A stretch of DNA of 32,651 bases from Albugo candida (GCA_905220665.1 CAJNAR010000076.1:1-32651), one strand, 5' to 3'; positions 21,626-32,401 are shown, numbered from the stretch's first letter. The notes: generated by a model not told the origin, from the letters alone. Program-made: numbers and translations.

Positions 21626-23101
21626 TAGTACCGTGGCCAATATTTTTTGCAATACGTCGCCATCTTTTATTGGTTATTAACCATAAACTTTTTTTGGCAC
21701 GGTACGCATGCTGAAACTCCAGTACTAAATATTTTGAAGGCATATGAGATATTGTGCAATGATCGTTCCGCTATTGACGTCCGCATTGTCGCGTGATTTA
21801 GTCAAGCGTCCTTTTTTCCAGTCGCTAGTAAAGATAACAGAGATTTCTGCTTCTTCTTGAGAACAAGTCACATGATTAGGACCGAAGATAATATACATAT
21901 ATATAAATGTAAGGATCATAAATCCATTTAAGCATCCAGTGCACTGCGTAAAAAATTTCGTGGACTGCACTATGGCAAATTATACCCAGTAGGGTTACTT
22001 CTGCCCAGCAAACAATAATTTTGTGCTAAATCAGATCAGCTGGCACCAAAAGTCTAATGGAGTGTTGGGGATGTATGTACAAGACAACAAGACAGAAATT
22101 CCTAGAGACCGATGGATACAGACCATTGACAAGGGTCTGGTCTTGATCTCATTATTTAGTGAGCTGATCAAAGAGGATTTCTGATGGAAAGGCAACACTG
22201 GTTATCGCGTTGGAAAAGTTGAGGAAGATAGGGCGATGTGACTGATTTGCCGGAACATACTTTATACAAGTTCTGCAATGAGTTCCCTACCACGAGGATT
22301 GCGTGCGCGCGAACGCCAAAGAAAGCTCATTTCGTTGATTTAGTCGCCAAAATGGTAGACCAAAGACAGAACGGCAACATAACTGTTTTGGAGAGACTTG
22401 TCATCAATGTGTAAACAAGGCTTCTTTGACTGAATAGTTTCTGGAGCTGTAGAGATATCGCTGATTTGGCCGGCAAAACACCCCTGACAGAAACTTTGAG
22501 TCCAAGAGAGATCTAGATGCGGAATAGATGATGCGCGCACTAACTTGACATTTAGCACTTGATGGGAAGAAGTCAATCTAGGTGATTGACCCGCGCACAA
22601 TTTTGTCAAAACACAAAAAAAAACATCGCTTTTCATAGCTATCACTGGGTACATGTATTTTTATTTGGACATTATCGAAGAGACCTTACTCCCAAGAATG
22701 ATAGCATTGCATAGGTGCAAGCGGAAAGCGCGTCTGAAAGACAGGAACGTGCAGGGGCATCGCATCCATTGGATTGATAATTGGAACACTAGATATGGCC
22801 CACGGATATAATCTATATATCTCGTAGAAGGACAAGCAAGCATTCTAAAGAAGTTGGTAAACAGTGTGTACTTTCATGTCCCTCTTATTTGTGTTCACAC
22901 GAAGCCCGCTATGGTCACAATCGTGCAGAAGAAGAACGCATCAAGGGGTCAAGACTATATTAGTGCTCTGCGTTTTTAATATTTTCGATCTCGCATTTGT
23001 TTAGCGGTCAAGAAATGATTGACGTCTTCAGCATGATTTTATACCAGCGACCCCTACTTTTCAAGGTCTTTTTCTGAACTTGCATTATGCAGCTTCTTCT
23101 T
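21626..23101. other. Intergenic region with weak open fragments
   Basis: Between EFL1 and the array no convincing gene is seen. A plus-strand stretch around 22180-22420 (for example FVDLVAKMVDQRQNGN) and another at about 22600-22811 (LHRCKRKARLKDRN, then HWIDNWNTRYG) read as protein-like pieces in different frames with stops between them, suggestive of a very old transposase-type or other gene, unidentified. Just upstream of EFL1 a CCAAT motif on the minus strand (near 21671) could belong to its promoter. Confidence 0.35.
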
Positions 23102-23327
23102 CACAAATGATGCGTGATGATGGTTGCCTCGTGTCTCCTCATAAATGCCCGCGCATTACGTATACTGCGAGTTATTCCTACATGCTTTGTAGTGAGACAC
23201 GACAAAAGAAACAAGCAGGAAACAGAATCGTAAGACGTTGTTTAGTTCTTGCAAATTGTTTTTAAATTAAAAAGCATCACAACATGCATGCAATGTCAAT
23301 CATTGAAGCGAGCTCCCTGAAATCGAT

Positions 23328-23777
23328 CTAGCAGAAATACAAACTCTGCCACGCGAAACCGAGACCACATCCGCCGCCATACAAACCGGCACCAAAAGTA
23401 TTCCAGTATCCCAATGGGTACGCCCATCCTCCAAGTCCACCACATGAAAACCCAAACCTCCAAGGACCAAACCCGCCATATCCACCGAGACCGCCGAAAC
23501 CACCGAGACCACCCCAGTATTGCTCATTATTACCATCAGTGTCATTTTGTTGTTGCTCGGATGGCTTGGCTACTTTCTTGACAGGCTCCACATTGCCTGT
23601 AAGTGAGACTCCAGAAGGCAGCTTTACATTCTGAATCGCTTCCAATGCTTGTTCTCGTGTTGGTAGGGACGCATGATGCTCCTGAACGCCTTCCGATGGC
23701 AAATCTAGTTTTTCGGGTATACTAGAAACCGCTGGTAAGATAAAAAGAAACATCTTCAACATGAATGATAGGTTCAT
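23328..23777 (-). CDS. Secreted Gly/aromatic-rich protein, array copy 1
   Basis: The predicted product has 149 residues. Residues 1-19 (MNLSFMLKMFLFILPAVSS) are a signal peptide with likely cleavage before IPEK. Residues 20-86 are polar and charged, ending in a Gln/Asn/Asp stretch. Residues 87-149 are rich in Gly, Phe, Tyr, Trp and Leu (GGLGGFGGLGGYGGFG), with Cys at 112, 137 and 149, the last residue. There is no RXLR, EER or LFLAK motif, so it is not a standard oomycete translocated effector. A wall, matrix, adhesive or apoplastic role is possible, but unproven. The frame reads upstream to a TTG only, so the ATG at 23777 is taken as start. The core promoter lies 46-62 bases upstream. Copy 1 and copy 4 encode the same protein. 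Confidence 0.85.
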   Translation of the reverse strand: MNLSFMLKMFLFILPAVSSIPEKLDLPSEGVQEHHASLPTREQALEAIQNVKLPSGVSLTGNVEPVKKVAKPSEQQQNDTDGNNEQYWGGLGGFGGLGGYGGFGPWRFGFSCGGLGGWAYPLGYWNTFGAGLYGGGCGLGFAWQSLYFC

Positions 23778-23822
23778 CCTAGCTTGGATCTCGTGCAATA
23801 CAAAGATGTTAGTCGTTTGTTT

Positions 23823-23839
23823 CCAATTTCGGAATGAGA
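23823..23839 (-). promoter_or_regulatory. Oomycete initiator-type core promoter, copy 1 (repeated in each unit)
   Basis: On the minus strand TCTCATTCCGAAATTGG closely fits the oomycete initiator consensus (CTCATTYYN-A-WTT). It lies 46-62 bases before the ATG, a usual distance for these genes. The same site starts at 24837, 25850, 26864, 27879, 28894, 29909, 30923 and 31883 in copies 2 to 9, with no change, so even broken copies 3 and 9 keep it. Confidence 0.7.
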
Positions 23840-24341
23840 AAGTATCCCGTCATCGAGCAAACGTTTGCGATATGCGCGCGTCTGCTGAATTGATGGATCG
23901 ATCGTAGGATTGGGTTCTGGAAACTGCAGTATTGCCAAACGACATCTCTTGCATCAATCGATCTCTCAAAGCGACTCAACTTGAAGATGTATTTTAACTG
24001 TCACTACACGTTGCTGGATCATGGAACGGGACTCGAGCACGTATCTCGAAACACTTCATAAATATAGTACAACATTAAGAATGAATGGAAAACGTCAAGG
24101 ACAACTCCAATGTGTACACAAATGATGCGTGATGATGGTTGCCTCGTGTCTCCTCATAAATGCCCGGCATTACGTATACTGTGAGTTATTCCTACATGCT
24201 TTGTAGTGAGACACGACAAAAGAAACAAGCAGGAAACAGAATCGTAAGACGTTGTTCAGTTCTTGCAAATTGTTTTTAAATTAAAAAGCATCACAACATG
24301 CATGTAATGTCGATCATTGAAGCGAGCTCCCTGAAATCGAT

Positions 24342-24791
24342 CTAGCAGAAATACAAACTCTGCCACGCGAAACCGAGACCACATCCGCCGCCATACAAAC
24401 CGGCACCAAAAGTATTCCAGTATCCCAATGGGTACGCCCATCCTCCAAGTCCACCACATGAAAACCCAAACCTCCAAGGACCAAACCCGCCATATCCACC
24501 GAGACCGCCGAAACCACCGAGACCACCCCAGTATTGCTCATTATTACTATCAGTGTCATTTTGTTGTTGCTCGGATGGCTTGGCTACTTTCTTGACAGGC
24601 TCCACATTGCCTGTAAGTGAGACTCCAGAAGGCAGCCCTACATTCTGAATCGCTTCCAATGCTTGTTCTCGTGTTGGTAGGGACGCATGATGCTCCTGAA
24701 CGCCTTCCGATGGCAAATCTAGTTTTTCGGGTATACTAGAAACCGCTGGTAAGATGAAAAGAAACATCTTCAACATGAATGATAGGTTCAT
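24342..24791 (-). CDS. Secreted Gly/aromatic-rich protein, array copy 2
   Basis: Intact, 149 residues, same layout as copy 1. Two differences in the mature protein: Lys52 becomes Gly (AAG to GGG, two adjacent base changes) in the NVKLPSG stretch, and Gly82 becomes Ser before the aromatic-rich tail. The Lys-to-Gly change is unique to this copy. The signal peptide, all three cysteines and the promoter are kept, so it should be expressed and secreted like copy 1. Confidence 0.83.
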   Translation of the reverse strand: MNLSFMLKMFLFILPAVSSIPEKLDLPSEGVQEHHASLPTREQALEAIQNVGLPSGVSLTGNVEPVKKVAKPSEQQQNDTDSNNEQYWGGLGGFGGLGGYGGFGPWRFGFSCGGLGGWAYPLGYWNTFGAGLYGGGCGLGFAWQSLYFC

Positions 24792-25355
24792 CCTAGCTTG
24801 GATCTCGTGCAATACAAAGATGTTAGTCGTTTGTTTCCAATTTCGGAATGAGAAAGTATCCCGTCATCGAGCAAACGTTTGCGATATGCGCGCGTCTGCT
24901 GAATTGATGGATCGATCGTAGGATTGGGTTCTGGAAACTGCAGTATTGCCAAACGACATCTCTTGCATCAATCGATCTCTCAAAGCGACTCAACTTGAAG
25001 ATGTATTTTAACTGTCACTACACGTTGCTGGATCATGGAACGGGACTCGAGCACGTATCTCGAAACACTTCATAAATATAGTACAACATTAAGAATGAAT
25101 GGAAAACGTCAAGGACAACTCCAATGTGTACACAAATGATGCGTGATGATGGTTGCCTCGTGTCTCCTCATAAATGCCCGGCATTACGTATACTGTGAGT
25201 TATTCCTACATGCTTTGTAGTGAGACACGACAAAAGAAACAAGCAGGAAACAGAATCGTAAGACGTTGTTCAGTTCTTGCAAATTGTTTTTAAATTAAAA
25301 AGCATCACAACATGCATGCAATGTCGATCATTGAAGCGAGCTCCCTGAAATCGAT

Positions 25356-25804
25356 CTAGCAGAAATACAAACTCTGCCACGCGAAACCGAGACCACATCC
25401 GCCGCCATACAAACCGGCACCAAAAGTATTCCAGTATCCCAATGGGTACGCCCATCCTCCAAGTCCACCACATGAAAACCCAAACCTCCAAGGACCAAAC
25501 CCGCCATATCCACCGAGACCGCCGAAACCACCGAGACCACCCCAGTATTGCTCATTATTACCATCAGTGTCATTTTGTTGTTGCTCGGATGGCTTGGCTA
25601 CTTTCTTGACAGGCTCTCATTGCCTGTAAGTGAGACTCCAGAAGGCAGCTTTACATTCTGAATCGCTTCCAATGCTTGTTCTCGTGTTGGTAGGGACGCA
25701 TGATGCTCCTGAACGCCTTCCGATGGCAAATCTAGTTTTTCGGGTATACTAGAAACCGCTGGTAAGATGAAAAGAAACATCTTCAACATGAATGATAGGT
25801 TCAT
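25356..25804 (-). pseudogene. Array copy 3, frameshifted
   Basis: The start, signal peptide and promoter are intact, but the sequence at about 25615-25620 reads GGCTCTCATTG where other copies have GGCTCCACATTG-type sequence. The net loss of one base shifts the frame after residue 62 (LTGN), and translation stops at 25598 after an unrelated ESLSRK. The whole aromatic-rich tail and all three cysteines are lost. The rest of the old frame down to 25356 is otherwise undamaged, so the lesion is recent. A 68-residue secreted fragment could still be made. Confidence 0.85.
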
Positions 25805-26368
25805 CCTAGCTTGGATCTCGTGCAATACAAAGATGTTAGTCGTTTGTTTCCAATTTCGGAATGAGAAAGTATCCCGTCATCGAGCAAACGTTTGCGATAT
25901 GCGCGCGTCTGCTGAATTGATGGATCGATCGTAGGATTGGGTTCTGGAAACTGCAGTATTGCCAAACGACATCTCTTGCATCAATCGATCTCTCAAAGCG
26001 ACTCAACTTGAAGATGTATTTTAACTGTCACTACACGTTGCTGGATCATGGAACGGGACTCGAGCACGTATCTCGAAACACTTCATAAATATAGTACAAC
26101 ATTAAGAATGAATGGAAAACGTCAAGGACAACTCCAATGTGTACACAAATGATGCGTGATGATGGTTGCCTCGTGTCTCCTCATAAATGCCCGGCATTAC
26201 GTATACTGCGAGTTATTCCTACATGCTTTGTAGTGAGACACGACAAAAGAAACAAGCAGGAAACAGAATCGTAAGACGTTGTTCAGTTCTTGCAAATTGT
26301 TTTTAAATTAAAAAGCATCACAACATGCATGCAATGTCGATCATTGAAGCGAGCTCCCTGAAATCGAT

Positions 26369-26818
26369 CTAGCAGAAATACAAACTCTGCCACGCGAAAC
26401 CGAGACCACATCCGCCGCCATACAAACCGGCACCAAAAGTATTCCAGTATCCCAATGGGTACGCCCATCCTCCAAGTCCACCACATGAAAACCCAAACCT
26501 CCAAGGACCAAACCCGCCATATCCACCGAGACCGCCGAAACCACCGAGACCACCCCAGTATTGCTCATTATTACCATCAGTGTCATTTTGTTGTTGCTCG
26601 GATGGCTTGGCTACTTTCTTGACAGGCTCCACATTGCCTGTAAGTGAGACTCCAGAAGGCAGCTTTACATTCTGAATCGCTTCCAATGCTTGTTCTCGTG
26701 TTGGTAGGGACGCATGATGCTCCTGAACGCCTTCCGATGGCAAATCTAGTTTTTCGGGTATACTAGAAACCGCTGGTAAGATGAAAAGAAACATCTTCAA
26801 CATGAATGATAGGTTCAT
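26369..26818 (-). CDS. Secreted Gly/aromatic-rich protein, array copy 4
   Basis: Intact, 149 residues, protein identical to copy 1 although the nucleotide sequence differs at a silent Phe codon in the signal peptide (TTC here, TTT in copy 1). It belongs to the first sequence type (AGG-ATG at the start, GACTCGAGCACG in the spacer). Initiator site at 26864. Confidence 0.84.
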   Translation of the reverse strand: MNLSFMLKMFLFILPAVSSIPEKLDLPSEGVQEHHASLPTREQALEAIQNVKLPSGVSLTGNVEPVKKVAKPSEQQQNDTDGNNEQYWGGLGGFGGLGGYGGFGPWRFGFSCGGLGGWAYPLGYWNTFGAGLYGGGCGLGFAWQSLYFC

Positions 26819-27383
26819 CCTAGCTTGGATCTCGTGCAATACAAAGATGTTAGTCGTTTGTTTCCAATTTCGGAATGAGAAAGTATCCCGTCATCGAGCA
26901 AACGTTTGCGATATGCGCGCGTCTGCTGAATTGATGGATCGATCGTAGGATTGGGTTCTGGAAACTGCAGTATTGCCAAACGACATCTCTTGCATCAATC
27001 GATCTCTCAAAGCGACTCAACTTGAAGATGTATTTTAACTGTCACTACACGTTGCTGGATCATGGAACGGGACTCGAGCACGTATCTCGAAACACTTCAT
27101 AAATATAGTACAACATTAAGAATGAATGGAAAACGTCAAGGACAACTCCAATGTGTACACAAATGATGCGTGATGATGGTTGCCTCGTGTCTCCTCATAA
27201 ATGCCCGCGCATTACGTATACTGCGAGTTATTCCTACATGCTTTGTAGTGGGACACGACAAAAGAAACAAGCAGGAAACAGAATCGTAAGACGTTGTTTA
27301 GTTCTTGCAAATTGTTTTTAAATTAAAAAGCATCACAACATGCATGTAATGTCGATCATTGAAGCGAGCTCCCTGAAATCGAT

Positions 27384-27833
27384 CTAGCAGAAATACAAAC
27401 TCTGCCACGCGAAACCGAGACCACATCCGCCGCCATACAAACCGGCACCAAAAGTATTCCAGTATCCCAATGGGTACGCCCATCCTCCAAGTCCACCACA
27501 TGAAAACCCAAACCTCCAAGGACCAAACCCGCCATATCCACCGAGACCGCCGAAACCACCGAGACCACCCCAGTATTGCTCATTATTACCATCAGTGTCA
27601 TTTTGTTGTTGCTCGGATGGCTTGGCTACTTTCTTGACAGGCTCCACATTGCCTATAAGTGAGACTCCAGAAGGCAGCTTTACATTCTGAATCGCTTCCA
27701 ATGCTTGTTCTCGTGTTGGTAGGGACGCATGATGCTCCTGAACGCCTTCCGATGGCAAATCTAGTTTTTCGGGTATACTAGAAACCGCTGGTAAGATGAA
27801 AAGAAACATCTTCAACATGAATGATAGGTTCAT
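27384..27833 (-). CDS. Secreted Gly/aromatic-rich protein, array copy 5
   Basis: Intact, 149 residues. It differs from copy 1 by Thr60 to Ile (SLIGN) in the polar middle. Gly82 is kept. This is the last copy in the run with the ATG-AAC-CTA start arrangement; from copy 6 on the start is one codon longer. Initiator site at 27879. Confidence 0.84.
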   Translation of the reverse strand: MNLSFMLKMFLFILPAVSSIPEKLDLPSEGVQEHHASLPTREQALEAIQNVKLPSGVSLIGNVEPVKKVAKPSEQQQNDTDGNNEQYWGGLGGFGGLGGYGGFGPWRFGFSCGGLGGWAYPLGYWNTFGAGLYGGGCGLGFAWQSLYFC

Positions 27834-28398
27834 CCTAGCTTGGATCTCGTGCAATACAAAGATGTTAGTCGTTTGTTTCCAATTTCGGAATGAGAAAGTA
27901 TCCCGTCATCGAGCAAACGTTTGCGATATGCGCGCGTCTGCTGAATTGATGGATCGATCGTAGGATTGGGTTCTGGAAACTGCAGTATTGCCAAACGACA
28001 TCTCTTGCATCAATCGATCTCTCAAAGCGACTCAACTTGAAGATGTATTTTAACTGTCACTACACGTTGCTGGATCATGGAACGGGACTCGAGCACGTAT
28101 CTCGAAACACTTCATAAATATAGTACAACATTAAGAATGAATGGAAAACGTCAAGGACAACTCCAATGTGTACACAAATGATGCGTGATGATGGTTGCCT
28201 CGTGTCTCCTCATAAATGCCCGCGCATTACGTATACTGCGAGTTATTCCTACATGCTTTGTAGTGGGACACGACAAAAGAAACAAGCAGGAAACAGAATC
28301 GTAAGACGTTGTTTAGTTCTTGCAAATTGTTTTTAAATTTAAAAGCATCACAACATGCATGTAATGTCGATCATTGAAGCGAGCTCCCTGAAATCGAT

Positions 28399-28851
28399 CT
28401 AGCAGAAATACAAACTCTGCCACGCGAAACCGAGACCACATCCGCCGCCATACAAACCGGCACCAAAAGTATTCCAGTATCCCAATGGGTACGCCCATCC
28501 TCCAAGTCCACCACATGAAAACCCAAACCTCCAAGGACCAAACCCGCCATATCCACCGAGACCGCCGAAACCACCGAGACCACCCCAGTATTGCTCATTA
28601 TTACTATCAGTGTCATTTTGTTGTTGCTCGGATGGCTTGGCTACTTTCTTGACAGGCTCCACATTGCCTGTAAGTGAGACTCCAGAAGGCAGCTTTACAT
28701 TCTGAATCGCTTCCAATGCTTGTTCTCGTGTTGGTAGGGACGCATGATGCTCCTGAACGCCTTCCGATGGCAAATCTAGTTTTTCGGGTATACTAGAAAC
28801 CGCTGGTAAGATGAAAAGAAACATCTTCAACATGAATGATAGGTTCACCAT
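28399..28851 (-). CDS. Secreted Gly/aromatic-rich protein, array copy 6
   Basis: Intact, 150 residues. The start is ATG-GTG-AAC (MVNLSF) rather than AGG-ATG-AAC (MNLSF), so the protein gains one residue while the old Met codon has become Val. Ser replaces Gly ahead of the aromatic tail. The rest of the mature protein equals copy 1. Its upstream spacer is of the second type (GACTCGAGCCCG, ACAACCCTAAG). Initiator site at 28894. Confidence 0.84.
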   Translation of the reverse strand: MVNLSFMLKMFLFILPAVSSIPEKLDLPSEGVQEHHASLPTREQALEAIQNVKLPSGVSLTGNVEPVKKVAKPSEQQQNDTDSNNEQYWGGLGGFGGLGGYGGFGPWRFGFSCGGLGGWAYPLGYWNTFGAGLYGGGCGLGFAWQSLYFC

Positions 28852-29413
28852 AGCTTGGATCTCGTACAATACAAAGATGTTAGTCGTTTGTTTCCAATTT
28901 CGGAATGAGAAAGTATCCCGTCATCGAGCAAACGTTTGCGATATGCGCGCGTCTGCTGAATTGATGGATCGATCGTAGGATTGGGTTCTGGAAACTGCAG
29001 TATTGCCAAACGACATCTCTTGAATCAATCGATCTCTCAAAGCGACTCAACTTGAAGATGTAGTTTAACTGTCACTACACGTTGCTGGATCATGGGACGG
29101 GACTCGAGCCCGTATCTCGAAACACTACATAAATATAGTACAACCCTAAGAATGAATGGAAAACGTCAAGGACAACTCCAATGTGTACACAAATGATGCG
29201 TGATGATGGTTGCCTCGTGTCTCCTCATAAATGCCCGCGCATTACGTATACTTCGAGTTATTCCTACATGCTTTGTAGTAAGACACGACAAAAGAAACAA
29301 GAAGGAAACAGAATCGTAAGACGTTGTTTAGTTCTTGCAAATTGTTTTTCAATTAAAAAGCATCACAACATGCATGCAATGTCGATCATTGAAGTGAGCT
29401 CCCTGAAATCGAT

Positions 29414-29866
29414 CTAGCAGAAATACAAACTCTGCCACGCGAAACCGAGACCACATCCGCCGCCATACAAACCGGCACCAAACGCATCCCAGTATCCCAA
29501 TGGGTACGCCCATCCTCCAAGTCCACCACATGAAAACCCAAACCTCCAAGGACCAAACCCGCCATATCCACCGAGACCGCCGAAACCACCGAGACCACCC
29601 CAGTATTGCTCATTATTACTATCAGTGTCATTTTGTTGTTGCTCGGATGACTTGGCTACTTTCTTGACAGGCTCCACATTGCCTGTAAGTGAGACTCCAG
29701 AAGGCAGCTTTACATTCTGAATCGCTTCCAATGCTTGTTCTCGTGTTGGTAGGGACGCATGATGCTCCTGAACGCCTTCCGATGGCAAATCTAGTTTTTC
29801 GGGTATACTAGAAACCGCTGGTAAGATGAAAAGAAACATCTTCAACATGAATGATAGGTTCACCAT
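29414..29866 (-). CDS. Secreted Gly/aromatic-rich protein, array copy 7
   Basis: Intact, 150 residues with the MVNLSF start. Distinct changes: Pro to Ser (AKSSEQ) and Asn-Thr to Asp-Ala in the tail (YWDAFGAG). The tail change, from a cluster of base changes (GTATTCC to GCATCCC type), is unique in the array and sits between two of the cysteines. Initiator site at 29909. Confidence 0.84.
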   Translation of the reverse strand: MVNLSFMLKMFLFILPAVSSIPEKLDLPSEGVQEHHASLPTREQALEAIQNVKLPSGVSLTGNVEPVKKVAKSSEQQQNDTDSNNEQYWGGLGGFGGLGGYGGFGPWRFGFSCGGLGGWAYPLGYWDAFGAGLYGGGCGLGFAWQSLYFC

Positions 29867-30427
29867 AGCTTGGATCTCGTACAATACAAAGATGTTAGTC
29901 GTTTGTTTCCAATTTCGGAATGAGAAAGTATCCCGTCATCGAGCAAACGTTTGCGATATGCGCGCGTGTGCTGAATTGATGGATCGATCGTAGGATTGGG
30001 TTCTGGAAACTGCAGTATTGCCAAACGACATCTCTTGAATCAATCGATCTCTCAAAGCGACTCAACTTGAAGATGTAGTTTAACTGTCACTACACGTTGC
30101 TGGATCATGGGACGGGACTCGAGCCCGTATCTCGAAACACTTCATAAATATAGTACAACCCTAAGAATGAATGGAAAACGTCAAGGACAACTCCAATGTG
30201 TACACAAATGATGCGTGATGATGGTTGCCTCGTGTCTCCTCATAAATGCCCGGCATTACGTATACTGCGAGTTATTCCTACATGCTTTGTAGTGAGACAC
30301 GACAAAAGAAACAAGCAGGAAACAGAATCGTAAGACGTTGTTTAGTTCTTGCAAATTGTTTTTCAATTAAAAAGCATCACAACATGCATGCAATGTCGAT
30401 CATTGAAGTGAGCTCCCTGAAATCGAT

Positions 30428-30880
30428 CTAGCAGAAATACAAACTCTGCCACGCGAAACCGAGACCACATCCGCCGCCATACAAACCGGCACCAAAAGTA
30501 TTCCAGTATCCCAATGGGTACGCCCATCCTCCAAGTCCACCACATGAAAACCCAAACCTCCAAGGACCAAACCCGCCATATCCACCGAGACCGCCGAAAC
30601 CACCGAGACCACCCCAGTATTGCTCATTATTACTATCAGTGTCATTTTGTTGTTGCTCGGATGACTTGGCTACTTTCTTGACAGGCTCCACATTGCCTGT
30701 AAGTGAGACTCCAGAAGGCAGCTTTACATTCTGAATCGCTTCCAATGCTTGTTCTCGTGTTGGTAGGGACGCATGATGCTCCTGAACGCCTTCCGATGGC
30801 AAATCTAGTTTTTCGGGTATACTAGAAACCGCTGGTAAGATAAAAAGAAACATCTTCAACATGAATGATAGGTTCACCAT
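30428..30880 (-). CDS. Secreted Gly/aromatic-rich protein, array copy 8
   Basis: Intact, 150 residues with the MVNLSF start and AKSSEQ like copy 7, but with the common YWNTFGAG tail. It carries the silent TTT Phe codon in the signal peptide also seen in copies 1 and 9, a sign of exchange between units. Initiator site at 30923. Confidence 0.84.
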   Translation of the reverse strand: MVNLSFMLKMFLFILPAVSSIPEKLDLPSEGVQEHHASLPTREQALEAIQNVKLPSGVSLTGNVEPVKKVAKSSEQQQNDTDSNNEQYWGGLGGFGGLGGYGGFGPWRFGFSCGGLGGWAYPLGYWNTFGAGLYGGGCGLGFAWQSLYFC

Positions 30881-31439
30881 AGCTTGGATCTCGTACAATA
30901 CAAAGATGTTAGTCGTTTGTTTCCAATTTCGGAATGAGAAAGTATCCCGTCATCGAGCAAACGTTTGCGATATGCGCGCGTGTGCTGAATTGATGGATCG
31001 ATCGTAGGATTGGGTTCTGGAAACTGCAGTATTGCCAAACGACATCTCTTGAATCAATCGATCTCTCAAAGCGACTCAACTGAAGATGTAGTTTAACTGT
31101 CACTACACGTTGCTGGATCATGGAACGGGACTCGAGCCCGTATCTCGAAACACTTCATAAATATAGTACAACCCTAAGAATGAATGGAAAACGTCAAGGA
31201 CAACTCCAATGTGTACACAAATGATGCGTGATGATGGTTGCCTCGTGTCTCCTCATAAATGCCCGGCATTACGTATACTGCGAGTTATTCCTACATGCTT
31301 TGTAGTGGGACACGACAAAAGAAACAAGCAGGAAACAGAATCGTAAGACGTTGTTAGTTCTTGCAAATTGTTTTTAAATTAAAAAGCATCACAACATGCA
31401 TGTAATGTCGATCATTGAAGCGAGCTCCCTGAAATCGAT

Positions 31440-31840
31440 CTAGCAGAAATACAAACTCTGCCACGCGAAACCGAGACCACATCCGCCGCCATACAAACCG
31501 GCACCAAAAGTATTCCAGTATCCCAATGGGTACGCCCATCCTCCAAGTCCACCACATGAAAACCCAAACCTCCAAGGACCAAACCCGCCATATCCACCGA
31601 GACCGCCGAAACCACCGAGACCACCCCAGTATTGCTCATTATTACTATCAGTGTCATTTTGTTGTTGCTCGGATGACTTGGCTACTTTCTTGACAGGCTC
31701 CACATTGCCTGTTCTCGTGTTGGTAGGGACGCATGATGCTCCTGAACGCCTTCCGATGGCAAATCTAGTTTTTCGGGTATACTAGAAACCGCTGGTAAGA
31801 TAAAAAGAAACATCTTCAACATGAATGATAGGTTCACCAT
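31440..31840 (-). pseudogene. Array copy 9, 52-bp deletion
   Basis: A 52-bp segment is missing between GCCT and GTTCTCGTGTTGG (about position 31710), removing the codons for most of residues 45-62. Because 52 is not a multiple of three, the frame shifts. The deletion ends fall in similar short sequences (CCTGT and CTTGT), pointing to slippage or recombination between microrepeats. The tail half (31440-31703) and the start, signal peptide and promoter (31883) remain undamaged. Confidence 0.88.
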
Positions 31841-32401
31841 AGCTTGGATCTCGTACAATACAAAGATGTTAGTCGTTTGTTTCCAATTTCGGAATGAGAA
31901 AGTATCCCGTCATCGAGCAAACGTTTGCGATATGCGCGCGTGTGCTGAATTGATGGATCGATCGTAGGATTGGGTTCTGGAAACTGCAGTATTGCCAAAC
32001 GACATCTCTTGCATCAATCGATCTCTCAAAGCGACTCAACTTGAAGATGTATTTTAACTGTCACTACACGTTGCTGGATCATGGAACGGGACTCGAGCAC
32101 GTATCTCGAAACACTTCATAAATATAGTACAACATTAAGAATGAATGGAAAACGTCAAGGACAACTCCAATGTGTACACAAATGATGCGTGATGATGGTT
32201 GCCTCGTGTCTCCTCATCAATGCCCGGCATTACGTATACTGCGAGTTATTCCTACATGCTTTGTAGTGGGACACGACAAAAGAAACAAGCAGGAAACAGA
32301 ATCATAAGACGTTGTTTAGTTCTTGCAAATTGTTTTTAAATTAAAAAGCATCACAACATGCATGTAATGTCGATCATTGAAGCGAGCTCCCTGAAATCGA
32401 T

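Noticed and set aside
21626..21652. An N-terminal extension of EFL1 by nine residues
   Set aside because: The extended frame starts with TTG, not ATG; the first ATG at 21625 fits the family.
23107..23265. A 50-60 codon plus-strand frame beginning MRDDGCLVSPHKCP in the spacer
   Set aside because: A one-base difference between copies (CCCGCGCATT against CCCGGCATT) breaks the frame in several units, so it is not conserved as a protein.
23300..23545. An 81-codon minus-strand frame repeated in every unit, overlapping the main array gene
   Set aside because: It overlaps the secreted-protein gene in another frame and stays open only because the units are nearly identical; it lacks its own promoter and uses the Gly-rich region's repetitive codons.
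23778..23798. A longer array protein starting MHEIQA or MYEIQA
   Set aside because: That first codon is TTG in every copy; the first ATG is at the signal peptide (MNLSF or MVNLSF).
24256..24477. A 73-codon minus-strand frame near the 3' end of each unit
   Set aside because: Another shadow of the Gly-rich tail. Its MEVWVFMWW start is the tail read one frame off, and it is not independent of the main gene.
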